From Terriglobales bacterium (lineage in GTDB: Bacteria > Acidobacteriota > Terriglobia > Terriglobales > Acidobacteriaceae), in the NCBI GenBank assembly GCA_035764005.1, contig DASTZZ010000017.1, positions 1 to 64,000 on the forward strand: a DNA stretch of 64,000 nt. Reading direction: 5' to 3'. The notes below the pieces were generated by a model. The model worked only from the letters and a program-made list of their open reading frames with translations, was not told the origin of the DNA and made no database searches. The number at the start of each line of letters is the position of its first letter. The first letter of the stretch is position 1. Of the stretch, positions 42,170-51,341 are shown in pieces. The translations under genes were made by a program, and so were the position numbers.

Positions 42170-44599
42170 ATGGCGATTCAGATCAACAAAGTTGCGGTTT
42201 TGGGCGCGGGGACCATGGGCTCCCGCATCGCGGCACACCTCGCAAACGCTGGAATTCCCAGCTACTTACTCGACATCGTCCCGCCCGGAGCTCCGGCGCC
42301 GAAGCCAGGGGAGCGCAGCGCCGAGCGCGACAAGATCGTGCTCAGCGGACTCGAAGGAGCGAAGAAGTCAAAGCCTGCCGCGTTCTTCGATCCATCGCTG
42401 GCGCGCCTCATTAAGACCGGCAACTTTGAAGACGACCTCAAACTCCTCGCCGATACCGACTGGATCATCGAAGCTGTTGCCGAGAACCTCGAAATCAAGC
42501 GCGCGCTGCTGAAGAAAGTCGAGGCGGTCCGCAAGCCGACGGCGATCGTAACCACTAACACCAGCGGCCTGCCGGTCGGCAGCATCGCCGAAGGATTCAG
42601 CGAGGCATTTCGCCGCAACTGGTTTGGCACGCATTTCTTCAATCCTCCGCGCTACATGCGGCTGCTAGAGATCATTCCCACTCCGGAATCAGATCTCGCA
42701 GCGATGGAGGCGATCGCGCATTTTTGCGATCAGCGCCTAGGCAAGACCATCGTCCGCGCCAAGGACACGCCGAACTTTATCGCCAATCGCATCGGCACGT
42801 TTTCAGTGCTGAACGTGATGCGCATCATGCAGGAGATGGGATTCTCGATCGAGGACATCGACGCGCTCACCGGCTCAGCCGTCGGCTGGCCGAAGTCGGC
42901 GACGTTTCGCACCATTGATCTGGTCGGTCTCGACATTCTCGCGCATGTCGTCGGCAACATGACGGAGAGTGTCCACGACGAGCGCTCGGAGCTGAAGCTC
43001 CCGGATTTCTACAACCAGATGCTCGAGCGAAAGTGGCTCGGCGACAAAACCAGGCAGGGTTTCTACAAAAAGACCAAATCGGAATCAGGCGAAGAGCGCT
43101 TCGCGATCGATTGGAAGACGCTGGAATATCATCCGCGCGGCAAAGCGCGATTCCAACTTCTGGAGATGGGGAAGAACGTCGATGCGCCGGCCGAGCGGCT
43201 GAAGATGCTCATCACGGCCGATCCGCGCGACAAAGCTGCTCAGTTTTACTGGACTTCTCTCTCCGAACTTTGGACCTACGCCGCCAATCGCATTCCCGAG
43301 ATCTCGGATTCGGTGGTCGAGATCGATCGTGCGATGCGCACGGGTTTCAACTGGGAACTCGGCCCATTTGAAATGTGGGACGCAGCCGGCGTCAGCGCTA
43401 CGGTCGAGCGCATGAAGAAGGAAGGCCGTCCGGTGGCCTCCAATGTCGAGAAGCTGCTGGCGAGCGGAAAAACGAGCTGGTATGCGGACGATAAGAACGC
43501 AGCTTCGGGCCGCAGCTACTTCGATGTCCGAAGCTCGTCCTATGCACCGATCGAGGTACCCGAGGGAGTGTGGTCAGTTGGAGTCGCCAAGAAATCCAAT
43601 GGCGTAGTCAAGAAAAATGCCTCGACCTCGCTGGTGGATTTGGGCAATGGCGTCGGCTGCATCGAGTTCCATTCCAAAATGAATTCACTCGGCGGCGATA
43701 TCGTTCAGTTCGTCACCCAGACGCTGAAACCCGGCAGTCCCGCTTTGGGACAATTCGACGCCTTCGTCATCACCAACGACGCGCAGCATTTCTCCGTCGG
43801 CGCCAACATTATGCTGTTGCTCATGGCCATTCAGGAAGGCGAGTGGGACGAGGTCGATCTCGCGATTCGCGGTTTTCAAGGTATGACGCAGGCGATTAAG
43901 TTTTGCCCGAAGCCTGTGGTCGCGGCGCCGTTCGGAATGTGCCTCGGAGGCGGAACTGAGGTAAGCCTGCATGCTGCTGCGCGCCAGCCTCATGCGGAGC
44001 TTTACATGGGGCTGGTTGAAGTTGGAGTCGGACTCCTTCCCGGCGGAGGCGGCTGCAAAGAGATGCTGCTGCGTGCCGTCGATGCTGCTTCGAGCATCCG
44101 TCCCGCCGGACGCGGCGAGTCGGTCGAGTTAACGGAGGCAATGAAGAAGAACTTCGAGACCATCGCGATGGCGAAGGTCTCGACCTCCGCAGCCGAAGCG
44201 CGACATATCGGATTCTTGTCAGAAGCTGACGTGATTACCATGAACCGCGACCGCCTGCTCAGCGACGCCAAACGCCGCGCGCTCGAACTCGTCGAAGAAG
44301 GCTACAGCGCGCCGGTGATGCGCACCGACGTTCCCGCTCCGGGCGAGAGCATCCTTGCGACGTTGAAACTCGGCGTACATCTTATGCGTCAGGGTGAATA
44401 CATCAGCGATCATGAAGTGAAGATCGGAAACAAAGTGGCAGAAGTGCTCTGCGGCGGAAACGTCACGCCCGGTACGCCTGTGAGCGAGCAGTACCTGCTC
44501 GACCTGGAGCGCGAGGCGTTCAAATCACTTTGCGGGGAGAAGAAGACGCAGGAACGGATTCAATACACGCTGAAGACAGGGAAGACGTTGAGGAACTAA
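42170..44599 (+). CDS. fadN: FadN-type 3-hydroxyacyl-CoA dehydrogenase / enoyl-CoA hydratase
   Basis: 809 residues from ATG 42170; an alternative ATG at 42071 would add 33 residues that do not look like the family. NAD-binding Rossmann motif VAVLGAGTMGSRIAAHLANAG opens the dehydrogenase (1 to about 380), with TNTSGLPVGSIAEGF and GTHFFNPPRYMRLLEIIPT. The C-terminal crotonase domain has GQFDAFVITNDAQHFSVGAN and GMCLGGGTEVSLHAAARQ. The dehydrogenase-first order matches Bacillus FadN, not E. coli FadB. First gene of fadN-fadA-fadE, downstream of the FadR box. Confidence 0.93.
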   Translation: MAIQINKVAVLGAGTMGSRIAAHLANAGIPSYLLDIVPPGAPAPKPGERSAERDKIVLSGLEGAKKSKPAAFFDPSLARLIKTGNFEDDLKLLADTDWIIEAVAENLEIKRALLKKVEAVRKPTAIVTTNTSGLPVGSIAEGFSEAFRRNWFGTHFFNPPRYMRLLEIIPTPESDLAAMEAIAHFCDQRLGKTIVRAKDTPNFIANRIGTFSVLNVMRIMQEMGFSIEDIDALTGSAVGWPKSATFRTIDLVGLDILAHVVGNMTESVHDERSELKLPDFYNQMLERKWLGDKTRQGFYKKTKSESGEERFAIDWKTLEYHPRGKARFQLLEMGKNVDAPAERLKMLITADPRDKAAQFYWTSLSELWTYAANRIPEISDSVVEIDRAMRTGFNWELGPFEMWDAAGVSATVERMKKEGRPVASNVEKLLASGKTSWYADDKNAASGRSYFDVRSSSYAPIEVPEGVWSVGVAKKSNGVVKKNASTSLVDLGNGVGCIEFHSKMNSLGGDIVQFVTQTLKPGSPALGQFDAFVITNDAQHFSVGANIMLLLMAIQEGEWDEVDLAIRGFQGMTQAIKFCPKPVVAAPFGMCLGGGTEVSLHAAARQPHAELYMGLVEVGVGLLPGGGGCKEMLLRAVDAASSIRPAGRGESVELTEAMKKNFETIAMAKVSTSAAEARHIGFLSEADVITMNRDRLLSDAKRRALELVEEGYSAPVMRTDVPAPGESILATLKLGVHLMRQGEYISDHEVKIGNKVAEVLCGGNVTPGTPVSEQYLLDLEREAFKSLCGEKKTQERIQYTLKTGKTLRN

Positions 44600-44602
44600 A
44601 AA

Positions 44603-44696
44603 CGGGGGTTAACACGAAGGTCACGAAGGTTGAACGAAGGGCACGGAGTTCTTCGTGAACTTCGTACAGACTTCGTGACCTCCGTGTTAACCCCCG
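44603..44696. repeat. Empty 94-bp inverted-repeat element between fadN and fadA
   Basis: The arms 44603-44628 and 44671-44696 match at 25 of 26 positions (outer part CGGGGGTTAACAC, then AGGTCACGAAG). The 42-bp middle contains further CGAAGG/CTTCG words. No gene is inside. It ends exactly at the fadA ribosome site (GGAGG, 44696-44700). Same arm family as the element at 45889-46406. Confidence 0.85.
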
Positions 44697-44707
44697 GAGG
44701 TTTTGAA

Positions 44708-45886
44708 ATGAGAGAAGTAGTTATCGTCAGTGCCGTGCGCACGCCCGTGGGTCGTGCCTACAAGGGCGGTCTGCGCAATACGCGTCCAGACGATCTGGCC
44801 GCCGTGGCCATCAAAGGCGCGCTTGCGCGTGTGCCGCAGGTCGACCCGAAAGAAATTGAAGACGTAATCTTTGGCTGCGCGATGCCCGAAGCGGAACAAG
44901 GGATGAACGTAGCGCGGATCGCTTCGCTACGCGCCGGACTTCCCGTCGAGTGCTCAGCGATGACCATCAACCGCTTCTGTGCCTCCGGGCTGCAGGCGAT
45001 TGCGATGGCCGCGGAGCGAATTGGATCGGGAAGCGTCGATGTAGTCCTCGCCGGCGGTGTCGAGTCGATGACGATGATTCCCATGGGCGGCAACAAAGTC
45101 AGCGCCAATCCGTGGCTGATCGAAAATTATCCGGACGCATATCTTTCGATGGGACTCACAGCAGAGCGCCTGGCGCAGCGCTTTGGGATCACGCGCGAAC
45201 AGGCCGACGAATTTTCGCTCCAGAGCCATAAGAAAGCGTTGGCCGCAATCGCGGCGGGGAAGTTCAACGACGAACTCGTTCCCGTTCCAGTCAGCTTCAC
45301 CACACCGAATGGAAGCAAGCCGAAGCGAATCGACATCGAATTCAAGATCGACGACGGGCCGCGAGCGGACACATCGCTCGAAGCTCTAGCAGGATTGAAG
45401 CCGGCTTTCCACGCCAAAGGGACCGTGACGGCCGGCAATTCGTCGCAAATGTCAGACGGTGCGGCGGCAACGATCGTTACGTCCGGCGAGCGAGCGAAGG
45501 CGCTCGGCATTAAGCCGCTGGCTCGCTACATAGCGTTCGCCACCGCTGGATACAAGCCTGAAGAAATGGGCATTGGTCCGGTGTACGCGATTCCCAAGGC
45601 ACTAAAGATTGCCGGACTCAAACTGGACCAGATCGATGTAATCGAGCTGAACGAAGCCTTCGCCGCGCAGTCGCTTTCCGTCATCAAAGCAGGAGAGCTG
45701 GATCCGGCCAAAGTGAACCCAAACGGCGGAGCGATCGCGCTTGGCCATCCCCTGGGCTGCACCGGAGCCAAGCTGACGGCGAGCATCATCCGCGAACTGA
45801 AACGTCGAAATGCACGCTACGGTTTAGTGACGATGTGCGTCGGCGGTGGCATGGGCGCGGCGGGGATTTTCGAGAATATCGCGTAA
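44708..45886 (+). CDS. fadA: Acetyl-CoA acyltransferase (3-ketoacyl-CoA thiolase)
   Basis: A 392-residue thiolase. ATG 44708 has GGAGG 7 nt upstream. The nucleophile is Cys91 ([13 protein letters not shown]). The active-site His is in [15 protein letters not shown] and the second Cys in [34 protein letters not shown] and [14 protein letters not shown] are typical of the degradative class. It catalyses the last step of beta-oxidation, releasing acetyl-CoA. It stands between two inverted-repeat elements in the fad operon. Confidence 0.97.
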   Translation: MREVVIVSAVRTPVGRAYKGGLRNTRPDDLAAVAIKGALARVPQVDPKEIEDVIFGCAMPEAEQGMNVARIASLRAGLPVECSAMTINRFCASGLQAIAMAAERIGSGSVDVVLAGGVESMTMIPMGGNKVSANPWLIENYPDAYLSMGLTAERLAQRFGITREQADEFSLQSHKKALAAIAAGKFNDELVPVPVSFTTPNGSKPKRIDIEFKIDDGPRADTSLEALAGLKPAFHAKGTVTAGNSSQMSDGAAATIVTSGERAKALGIKPLARYIAFATAGYKPEEMGIGPVYAIPKALKIAGLKLDQIDVIELNEAFAAQSLSVIKAGELDPAKVNPNGGAIALGHPLGCTGAKLTASIIRELKRRNARYGLVTMCVGGGMGAAGIFENIA

Positions 45887-45888
45887 GG

Positions 45889-46406
45889 CCGGGGAGTTAA
45901 CACGAAGGTCACTGAGGTTTTACGGAGGTCACGGAGAGTGCTGATATGGAATCGGGTGCCAAGCGCGCATTGACTGCTCAGGAGATCAGTGGTCGAGTGA
46001 TCACCGCTGCGATGAGAGTGCATACAGCCGTTGGTCCTGGTCTTCTCGAGAGTGCATACGAAGCTTGTCTCTTGCATGAGCTCCAAGAAGGTGGTCTCCG
46101 AGTTCGTTCCCAGGTTCCATTTCCGCTCGTCTATCGCGGGTTGAAGTTAGATGTGGGATACCGCATCGATCTCATTGTCGAAGACTGTGTCATCGTAGAA
46201 ATCAAGTGTGTAGAAGCAATCGCGCCGGTGCACAAAGCACAGCTTCTTTCGTACTTGCGTCTGACAGATCGGCCACTCGGATTGATCATCAACTTTCACG
46301 TAGAGCACCTGAAAGAAGGCATTCGCAGGGTGGTGAACGGCTTCAACTGGAAGTAGTTCTCCGTGACCTTGAATTACAACTTCGTGACCTTCGTGTTAAC
46401 TCCCGG
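45889..46406. mobile_element. 518-bp inverted-repeat element carrying a GxxExxY gene
   Basis: The left arm starts 2 nt after the fadA stop: CCGGGGAGTTAACACGAAGG then TCACTGAGG...GGTCACGGAGAG (45889-45937). The right arm (about 46358-46406) is its reverse complement, with the outer 24 bp matching except one indel and an inner (A)AGGTCACGGAGA repeat. The only gene inside is the GxxExxY protein. The fadE ribosome site (GGAGG) begins 5 nt beyond the right end. Element status is inferred from the arms and from the cargo-less sibling at 44603-44696. Confidence 0.7.
45946..46356 (+). CDS. GxxExxY-family protein (PD-(D/E)XK nuclease-like fold)
   Basis: A 136-residue protein. The eponymous motif is GPGLLESAYE (Gly32, Glu35, Tyr38). 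The nuclease-like core is present: Asp75 in GYRIDLIVED and Glu85-Ile-Lys87 in CVIVEIKCVE, the D...ExK arrangement of PD-(D/E)XK enzymes; LLSYLRLTDRPLGLIINF follows. Family function is not established. It is the single gene within a pair of inverted repeats and interrupts the fad operon without breaking any operon gene, suggesting it is part of a mobile or repeat-maintained unit, perhaps as the nuclease acting on the arms. Confidence 0.9.
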   Translation: MESGAKRALTAQEISGRVITAAMRVHTAVGPGLLESAYEACLLHELQEGGLRVRSQVPFPLVYRGLKLDVGYRIDLIVEDCVIVEIKCVEAIAPVHKAQLLSYLRLTDRPLGLIINFHVEHLKEGIRRVVNGFNWK

Positions 46407-46420
46407 TTTGGAGGTTTCTC

Positions 46421-48217
46421 ATGGCAACGGCAGCAATTCCTAAAACGAAAATCGCTGGTGGCAGCTTTCTCATTGAAGATCGCCGTCCTGACGAGGTCTT
46501 CACGCCTGAAGACTTTACCGACGAGCATCGCCAGATCGCTCAGACCACGGAGGAATTTGCGCTGAAAGAGATTGTCCCGAACATCGAGAAGATCGAGCAC
46601 AAGGACTACTCCGTCAGCCGCGAGCTCATCAAGAAAGCCAGCGAACTCGGCCTCGCGTCCGTCGACATTCCCGAAGAGTACGGCGGGATGGACATGGACA
46701 AAGTCACCTCCGCCATTATCGCCGACTACATTGCCAAATCGGGAAGCTTCAGCGTTACCTGGGGAGCGCACGTCGGCATAGGCACGCTGCCGATCGTTTA
46801 CTTCGGCACGCCCGAGCAGAAGCAGAAGTATCTGCCGAAGCTCGCATCAGGCGAGTGGGTGGGAGCGTATGCGCTGTCAGAATCTTCCTCAGGATCAGAC
46901 GCCCTCAACTGTCGTTCTCGTGCCGAACTCTCCGCCGACGGCAAGCACTACGTGCTCAATGGCGAGAAGATGTGGATCACGAATGCCAAATTTGCCGACC
47001 TCTACGTCATCTTCGCCAAGGTTGGCGGCGAGAAGTTCTCGGCGTTCATCGTCGAGCGCACGTTTCCTGGATTTTCAGTGGGAGCCGAGGAGAAGAAGCT
47101 GGGAATTCGCGGTTCTTCGACATGTCCGCTGATTCTCAATGATTGCCAGGTACCGGTTGAAAACGTCCTGGGAGAAATCGGCAAAGGACACATCATCGCT
47201 TTTAACATTTTGAACATCGGCCGTTTCAAATTGGGAGCCGGATGCGTCGGTGGCGCGCGAAACTCGCTGCAGACCGCACTCTCATATGCCAAGCAGCGCA
47301 AGGCGTTCGGCAAGACTCTGTCCGAGTTTGGCCTGATTCGGGAAAAGATCGCGGACATTGCGACGGGCATTTACGTTGGTGAGGCCTTGGCTTATCGCAC
47401 AGTAGGCATGATCGATGAGGCTTTGCGGGATATCGACAAGAAATCGCCCGACGCTTCTACCCAGATTCGGAAGGGGATCGAGGAATACGCCGTCGAGTGC
47501 TCGATCCTGAAAGTCTGGGGCTCGGAGATGCTCGATCGCGTCGTCGACCACGTGGTGCAGATTTATGGTGGCTACGGCTTCGTCGAAGAGTATCCGGCGG
47601 AGCGCGCCTATCGCGACTCGCGCGTGAACCGCATCTTCGAGGGCACGAACGAGATCAACCGCATGATCATCACCGGCTGGCTGATGAAGCGGGCGATGAG
47701 CGGACAGCTCGCGTTGATGCCGGCTATCAAAAAGCTCATGGATGAGGTGCTATCCGGCCCATCGATGGGCGAAGAAGTGGAAGGAGCGCTTGCATCCGAG
47801 CGCACGCTGGTCGGCAACGCCAAGAAAACTGCGCTGTTTGTCGCGGGAGTGGCTTCCCAGCGATACATGATGGAGCTCGCCGATCAGCAGGAGGTTATGG
47901 CCGCGCTGGCCGACGTAATCATCGAAGTCTTTGCCATGGATTCGGCGCTCCTGCGAACTATGAAGCTGGTGCAGGCGCAAGGGGGAAGCACGGCAGGTCT
48001 TCCAGTCGCTATGACTCAGGTTTATCTGTCCGAAGCAATGGCGCGCATCGAAGTCGCGGCCCGGCGCGTGCTGGCTGCGGCTGCGGAAGGCGACAACCTG
48101 CGGATTCAGACGACGATCCTTCGCCGGCTCATGAAGCACGAACCGACCAACGTGATCGGACTACGCCAGCAGATCGCTACCAGGACCATCGAGGCAGGGA
48201 AGTACACGATCAGCTAG
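46421..48217 (+). CDS. fadE: Acyl-CoA dehydrogenase (FadE type)
   Basis: A 598-residue protein, longer than short-chain enzymes and like the Bacillus FadE/VLCAD class with a C-terminal extra helical domain. The dehydrogenase signatures are VGAYALSESSSGSDALNCRS, EKMWITNAKFADLYVIFAKV and the C-terminal YGGYGFVEEYPAERAYRDSR, FEGTNEINRMIITGWLMKRA. It oxidises acyl-CoA to enoyl-CoA with FAD. ATG 46421 has GGAGG 8 nt upstream, just beyond the right arm of the inverted-repeat element. Third enzyme of the fadNAE operon. Confidence 0.95.
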   Translation: MATAAIPKTKIAGGSFLIEDRRPDEVFTPEDFTDEHRQIAQTTEEFALKEIVPNIEKIEHKDYSVSRELIKKASELGLASVDIPEEYGGMDMDKVTSAIIADYIAKSGSFSVTWGAHVGIGTLPIVYFGTPEQKQKYLPKLASGEWVGAYALSESSSGSDALNCRSRAELSADGKHYVLNGEKMWITNAKFADLYVIFAKVGGEKFSAFIVERTFPGFSVGAEEKKLGIRGSSTCPLILNDCQVPVENVLGEIGKGHIIAFNILNIGRFKLGAGCVGGARNSLQTALSYAKQRKAFGKTLSEFGLIREKIADIATGIYVGEALAYRTVGMIDEALRDIDKKSPDASTQIRKGIEEYAVECSILKVWGSEMLDRVVDHVVQIYGGYGFVEEYPAERAYRDSRVNRIFEGTNEINRMIITGWLMKRAMSGQLALMPAIKKLMDEVLSGPSMGEEVEGALASERTLVGNAKKTALFVAGVASQRYMMELADQQEVMAALADVIIEVFAMDSALLRTMKLVQAQGGSTAGLPVAMTQVYLSEAMARIEVAARRVLAAAAEGDNLRIQTTILRRLMKHEPTNVIGLRQQIATRTIEAGKYTIS

Positions 48218-48528
48218 GGCCACTTGGTCGTAACGTTCAATCCTCTCGGGGTCGCTGCGTCAGTACCGTTCGCGGTAGCGAACGGGTGAGGCGCTCTTGC
48301 CTCGCACCCCGGATCCGGGAGAGCTCTGTCGCCGTTCAAATCGCGAAACGCGCGTTTGCCGATCTCCACCCCAGCTCTAACTCTCTGAGTCCGCGCGAGA
48401 TCCTGCTTTACCTCGAATTTACCCACAGGCGAGCATCGCTGGATTGTTCTCGCAATCCCACCGCCCTCAAATCGTGCACGTTCGCACTGCGCTGCGAACG
48501 AACGACTCTCGATTGGAGGATTGCAGAG
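48218..48528. other. Intergenic region with one REP hairpin
   Basis: About 310 bp between fadE and the CDP-alcohol transferase. Apart from the REP hairpin at 48259-48287, no gene or RNA is seen; in-frame codons before 48529 lack protein character. Confidence 0.5.
48259..48287. repeat. GTCAGTACC-type REP hairpin, copy 2
   Basis: GTCAGTACCGTTCGC-GGTA-GCGAACGGGT: perfect 8-bp stem (CCGTTCGC/GCGAACGG), 42 nt after the fadE stop. Head GTCAGTAC as in the other copies. Confidence 0.75.
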
Positions 48529-49233
48529 ATGTCAGAAGTGCAACTCAGACTGGAAGGAACTAGGGTGGCTGTTTTTCAGGAAGCCATTCGGGTGCAACAG
48601 AACGTTATTGCCACATCGGAAAAGAAGGTCCTGAGGTGGCTGGCATCAAGAACGCCCGAGGCCGTGAATTCTGATCACCTCACCGCGCTAGGTGCACTGG
48701 GCATGCTTCTCACCGGAGCGTCCTATGCATTCGCAGCCTACGGCCAATATGGGCTGTTGCTTGCCTGTGTTTTTCTCGCCCTGAACTGGCTCGGCGACAG
48801 TCTTGACGGAACGCTGGCCCGACACCGTAACCGGCAACGACCCCGGTATGGCTTCTACGTCGACCACATCATCGACTGCTTCGGAGTAACCGCGGTGCTT
48901 GCAGGTCTCAGCGCTTCAGGCTTCATGCAGCCGATTGTAGCTGCCTGGGTCCTCATCGCGTACTTGCTGCTATCTGCCGAAATCTTTCTGGCTACCTACG
49001 CGCTGGGCAAATTCGAGATGTCATATGGCGGGCTCGGTCCTACTGAGCTGCGCATCCTGCTGTGTATTGGCAATGTGTACCTGTTCTTTCAACCTGCTGC
49101 CCACCCGTTTGGATTGCCGCTGAGCCTCCTCGACTTCGGTGGAGCAATTGGCGCGATCGGCATGACGGGGATCGCTCTGTTCTCGGCGATCAAGCATGGA
49201 CGAGTTCTCTTCGAAGCGGAGAGACTCAAATGA
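48529..49233 (+). CDS. CDP-alcohol phosphatidyltransferase-family membrane protein
   Basis: A 234-residue polytopic protein. ATG 48529 has GGAGGA 8 nt upstream. The CDP-alcohol transferase motif spans DSLDGTLARHRNRQRPRYGF then YVDHIIDCF: D-x2-DG-x2-AR-x8-G-x3-D-x3-D, with all four Asp present. It is followed by about five membrane helices. It transfers a phosphatidyl or similar group from a CDP-activated donor to an alcohol; the exact lipid is not predictable. Its end overlaps the GtrA gene start by 4 nt (ATGA). Confidence 0.9.
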   Translation: MSEVQLRLEGTRVAVFQEAIRVQQNVIATSEKKVLRWLASRTPEAVNSDHLTALGALGMLLTGASYAFAAYGQYGLLLACVFLALNWLGDSLDGTLARHRNRQRPRYGFYVDHIIDCFGVTAVLAGLSASGFMQPIVAAWVLIAYLLLSAEIFLATYALGKFEMSYGGLGPTELRILLCIGNVYLFFQPAAHPFGLPLSLLDFGGAIGAIGMTGIALFSAIKHGRVLFEAERLK

Positions 49234-49694
49234 AAACAGATCGATCGCAATGGAGTCGATGGGGGATATTCAATCTTGTAGGGCTACTCGGCTTCGGAAT
49301 TCAACTCGTTGTGCTTTTCTTCTTCAAGCGCTTTGTCGGACTCGATTATCGGCTGGCGACCGCCTGTGCCGTCGAAGTTGCCTTGGTTCACAATTTCATC
49401 TGGCATGAGCGCGTTACCTGGGCAGATGTCATTTCAGGTCGTGCCGGGGTTGGGAGTCGCCTCTTTCGTTTTCATGCAGCCAACGGTCTAATTTCGATGG
49501 TCGGCAACGTCGTGTTTACGTGGACGCTGGTAACGTGGGCCAGAATGCCCTATCTGCTCGCGAATGCGGTGAGCATACTCATCTGTTCGCTGCTCAATTT
49601 CGTGGTTGGTGATCGCCTGGTATTCCGCTCGCGAACGCGCGACAGAGGCGGGCCGACGCTCTGGTTTAGAGCATCCGGCCGCGAGATCGTTTGA
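49230..49694 (+). CDS. GtrA-family membrane protein
   Basis: A 154-residue protein with four predicted TM helices: FNLVGLLGFGIQLVVLFFF; YRLATACAVEVALVHNFIWHERVTW, a GtrA hallmark; FHAANGLISMVGNVVFTW; LLANAVSILICSLLNFVVGDRLVF. GtrA proteins flip polyprenyl-linked sugars or bring glycosyl carriers to a partner. ATG overlaps the stop of the CDP-alcohol transferase (ATGA), so the two are coupled and probably act on the same lipid-linked glycan. Confidence 0.9.
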   Translation: MKTDRSQWSRWGIFNLVGLLGFGIQLVVLFFFKRFVGLDYRLATACAVEVALVHNFIWHERVTWADVISGRAGVGSRLFRFHAANGLISMVGNVVFTWTLVTWARMPYLLANAVSILICSLLNFVVGDRLVFRSRTRDRGGPTLWFRASGREIV

Positions 49695-49697
49695 GGA

Positions 49698-50402
49698 TCA
49701 GAGTGTGCCTTTATCCAGCACGGCGAAGAGTTCTCCGGTCACCAGATCCGGCGCGAGATCGCCGTCGATTTCCGTGAGCAGTCCTCGTTTGCGGTAGTAC
49801 TCGCTGAGAGGGAGAGTCTCTTTATCGTATGCGGTGAGCCGAATGTCGATCGCTTCTTCGCTGTCGTCCTTGCGGAAGGTGAGCTTCGCGCCATCTTTGT
49901 CGCACACTTCGTCATTTTTCGGAGGCGTCGTATAGATGTTGTAGATAGTCCCGCAGACCGGACACGTGCGGCGCCCAGTAAGACGCTTCCGCAGCTTGTC
50001 GTAATCGACGGAGATCTTAATCACACGCAGCGGCAGCTTCGATCCGCGAGCGGCAAGGAATCCATCAAGCCACTCGGCCTGGGCTACAGTGCGAGGGAAA
50101 CCGTCGAGGATGTATCCACGCGCACAATCCGGACGGGCAACGCGCTCGGCCACCATGTCACAAACGATGTCGTCCGACACGAGTTTGCCGGAATCCATTA
50201 CTGCCTTGGCTTTCTTGCCCAGTTCGGTGCCCAGCTTCACGTTTTCCCGGAGCAAATCTCCGGTCGAGATTTGCGGCACGCCATACCGCTCCACGATTTG
50301 TTTGGCTTGAGTCCCTTTTCCTGCGCCGGGAGGACCAAGCAGAATAATTGGACCGACCGCTCGAGCTACGTAGTCGGCCACCGATGTTGCAGGAGTATTC
50401 AT
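49698..50402 (-). CDS. adk: Adenylate kinase
   Basis: About 234 residues from ATG 50402 (an upstream ATG at 50453 adds 17 unusual residues). P-loop ILLGPPGAGKGTQAKQI, NMP-binding ISTGDLLRENVKLGTELGKK, DGFPRTVAQAEWLDGF, and a zinc-type LID (TCPVCGTIYN ... EVCDKDG, Cys-x2-Cys...Cys-x2-Asp). It makes two ADP from ATP and AMP. It converges with GtrA (3-nt gap). Confidence 0.97.
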   Translation of the reverse strand: MNTPATSVADYVARAVGPIILLGPPGAGKGTQAKQIVERYGVPQISTGDLLRENVKLGTELGKKAKAVMDSGKLVSDDIVCDMVAERVARPDCARGYILDGFPRTVAQAEWLDGFLAARGSKLPLRVIKISVDYDKLRKRLTGRRTCPVCGTIYNIYTTPPKNDEVCDKDGAKLTFRKDDSEEAIDIRLTAYDKETLPLSEYYRKRGLLTEIDGDLAPDLVTGELFAVLDKGTL

Positions 50403-50493
50403 TAGAAAATAGAAGCCTGAATATGAGTTCTCCGCCACCACTGCAGCGGACAAGGTCTAGTGTAAACGGTTCCCCACCTTGGCAGGAGCGCTC

Positions 50494-50521
50494 GTCAGTA
50501 CGTCCGTGGTAGCGGATGGGT
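50494..50521. repeat. GTCAGTAC-type REP hairpin, copy 3 (weaker)
   Basis: GTCAGTACGTCCGTGGTAGC then GGATGGGT: same head and tail as copies 1 and 2, but the stem is reduced to TCCG/CGGA. It lies between adk and the PP-loop ATPase. Confidence 0.55.
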
Positions 50522-50545
50522 ACGGATTTGGACTACTGTTTCCAC

Positions 50546-51262
50546 CTAGCCCGCAAGAATCGCGGGATCGGGAACACTCTTCGAAGCCTCCTGACCGGCA
50601 GGGAGGAGATCGGCGAAGACGAAACCCTCGCGTTCCACCGTTTCGCCGCTCCGGATGCTGATAGGAGAACGAAGCATCGGCCCGTCGTAAACAAAGGTGT
50701 GAAACTCGCCGTTCTCGGCACAGAGATCTACGGATGGTGGCAGATCGCGCAAGAGCCGCTCGTCGTATTCCCGGCCAGCATATTCGGCCGGAACAGAGCG
50801 CGGATCTACGCAAGTAAGCCGCGCCTTCAAACCGGAGTCGATCATGTCTCGCGACAACTCCCCGGTTGGAATGCCCCAAAGCGGGAATAGCAGCTCCAGC
50901 CCCAAGCCGCCGAAGCGGCTCTCTCGATAAGCGCGGATGTCCTGCAGAAATAGATCGCCGAAGGCAATGGCCTCGATTCCCAGCCGTTGCATGAAATGCA
51001 GAGCATTGGTCATTCGGCGTTCGTAATGTTCGTTGGTACAGGGTGAGGGAAGGGGGACCACCCAGAGTGGAAGCCCTGCCGCCAATGCCTGGGCTTCGAG
51101 CAGTTCCCTCCGAACACCGTGTATGGCTACTCGGTTGTATTGCTGATTAATAGTGGTCAGCAGTCCGAGAATCGCGTACTCCTTGGGCTGTCGACGCAGC
51201 GTGTATAGGGTCCATGCGCTGTCTTTGCCACCGCTCCACGAGATTACGACGCGCTTCGGCAT
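50546..51262 (-). CDS. PP-loop ATPase, Dph6-related (diphthine--ammonia ligase-like)
   Basis: 238 residues from ATG 51262; the upstream reading is antisense to the FHA gene. N-terminal PP-loop VVISWSGGKDSAWTLYTL binds ATP. The C-terminal Dph6/MJ0570-like region shows AIAFGDLFLQDIRAYRE, GLELLFPLWGIPTGELSRDM and LCAENGEFHTFVYDGPMLRS. Bacterial members act on unknown substrates, since diphthamide is absent in bacteria. Adenylation chemistry is implied. It is divergent from the FHA-GAF-PP2C gene. Confidence 0.88.
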   Translation of the reverse strand: MPKRVVISWSGGKDSAWTLYTLRRQPKEYAILGLLTTINQQYNRVAIHGVRRELLEAQALAAGLPLWVVPLPSPCTNEHYERRMTNALHFMQRLGIEAIAFGDLFLQDIRAYRESRFGGLGLELLFPLWGIPTGELSRDMIDSGLKARLTCVDPRSVPAEYAGREYDERLLRDLPPSVDLCAENGEFHTFVYDGPMLRSPISIRSGETVEREGFVFADLLPAGQEASKSVPDPAILAG

Positions 51263-51341
51263 TGGGTTCAGGCCAGCTATTGTACCGGGCCGTATACCGA
51301 AGCCCAGAAAAGTAGTGTTACGCTTATCGAGTTCCTCAGCT

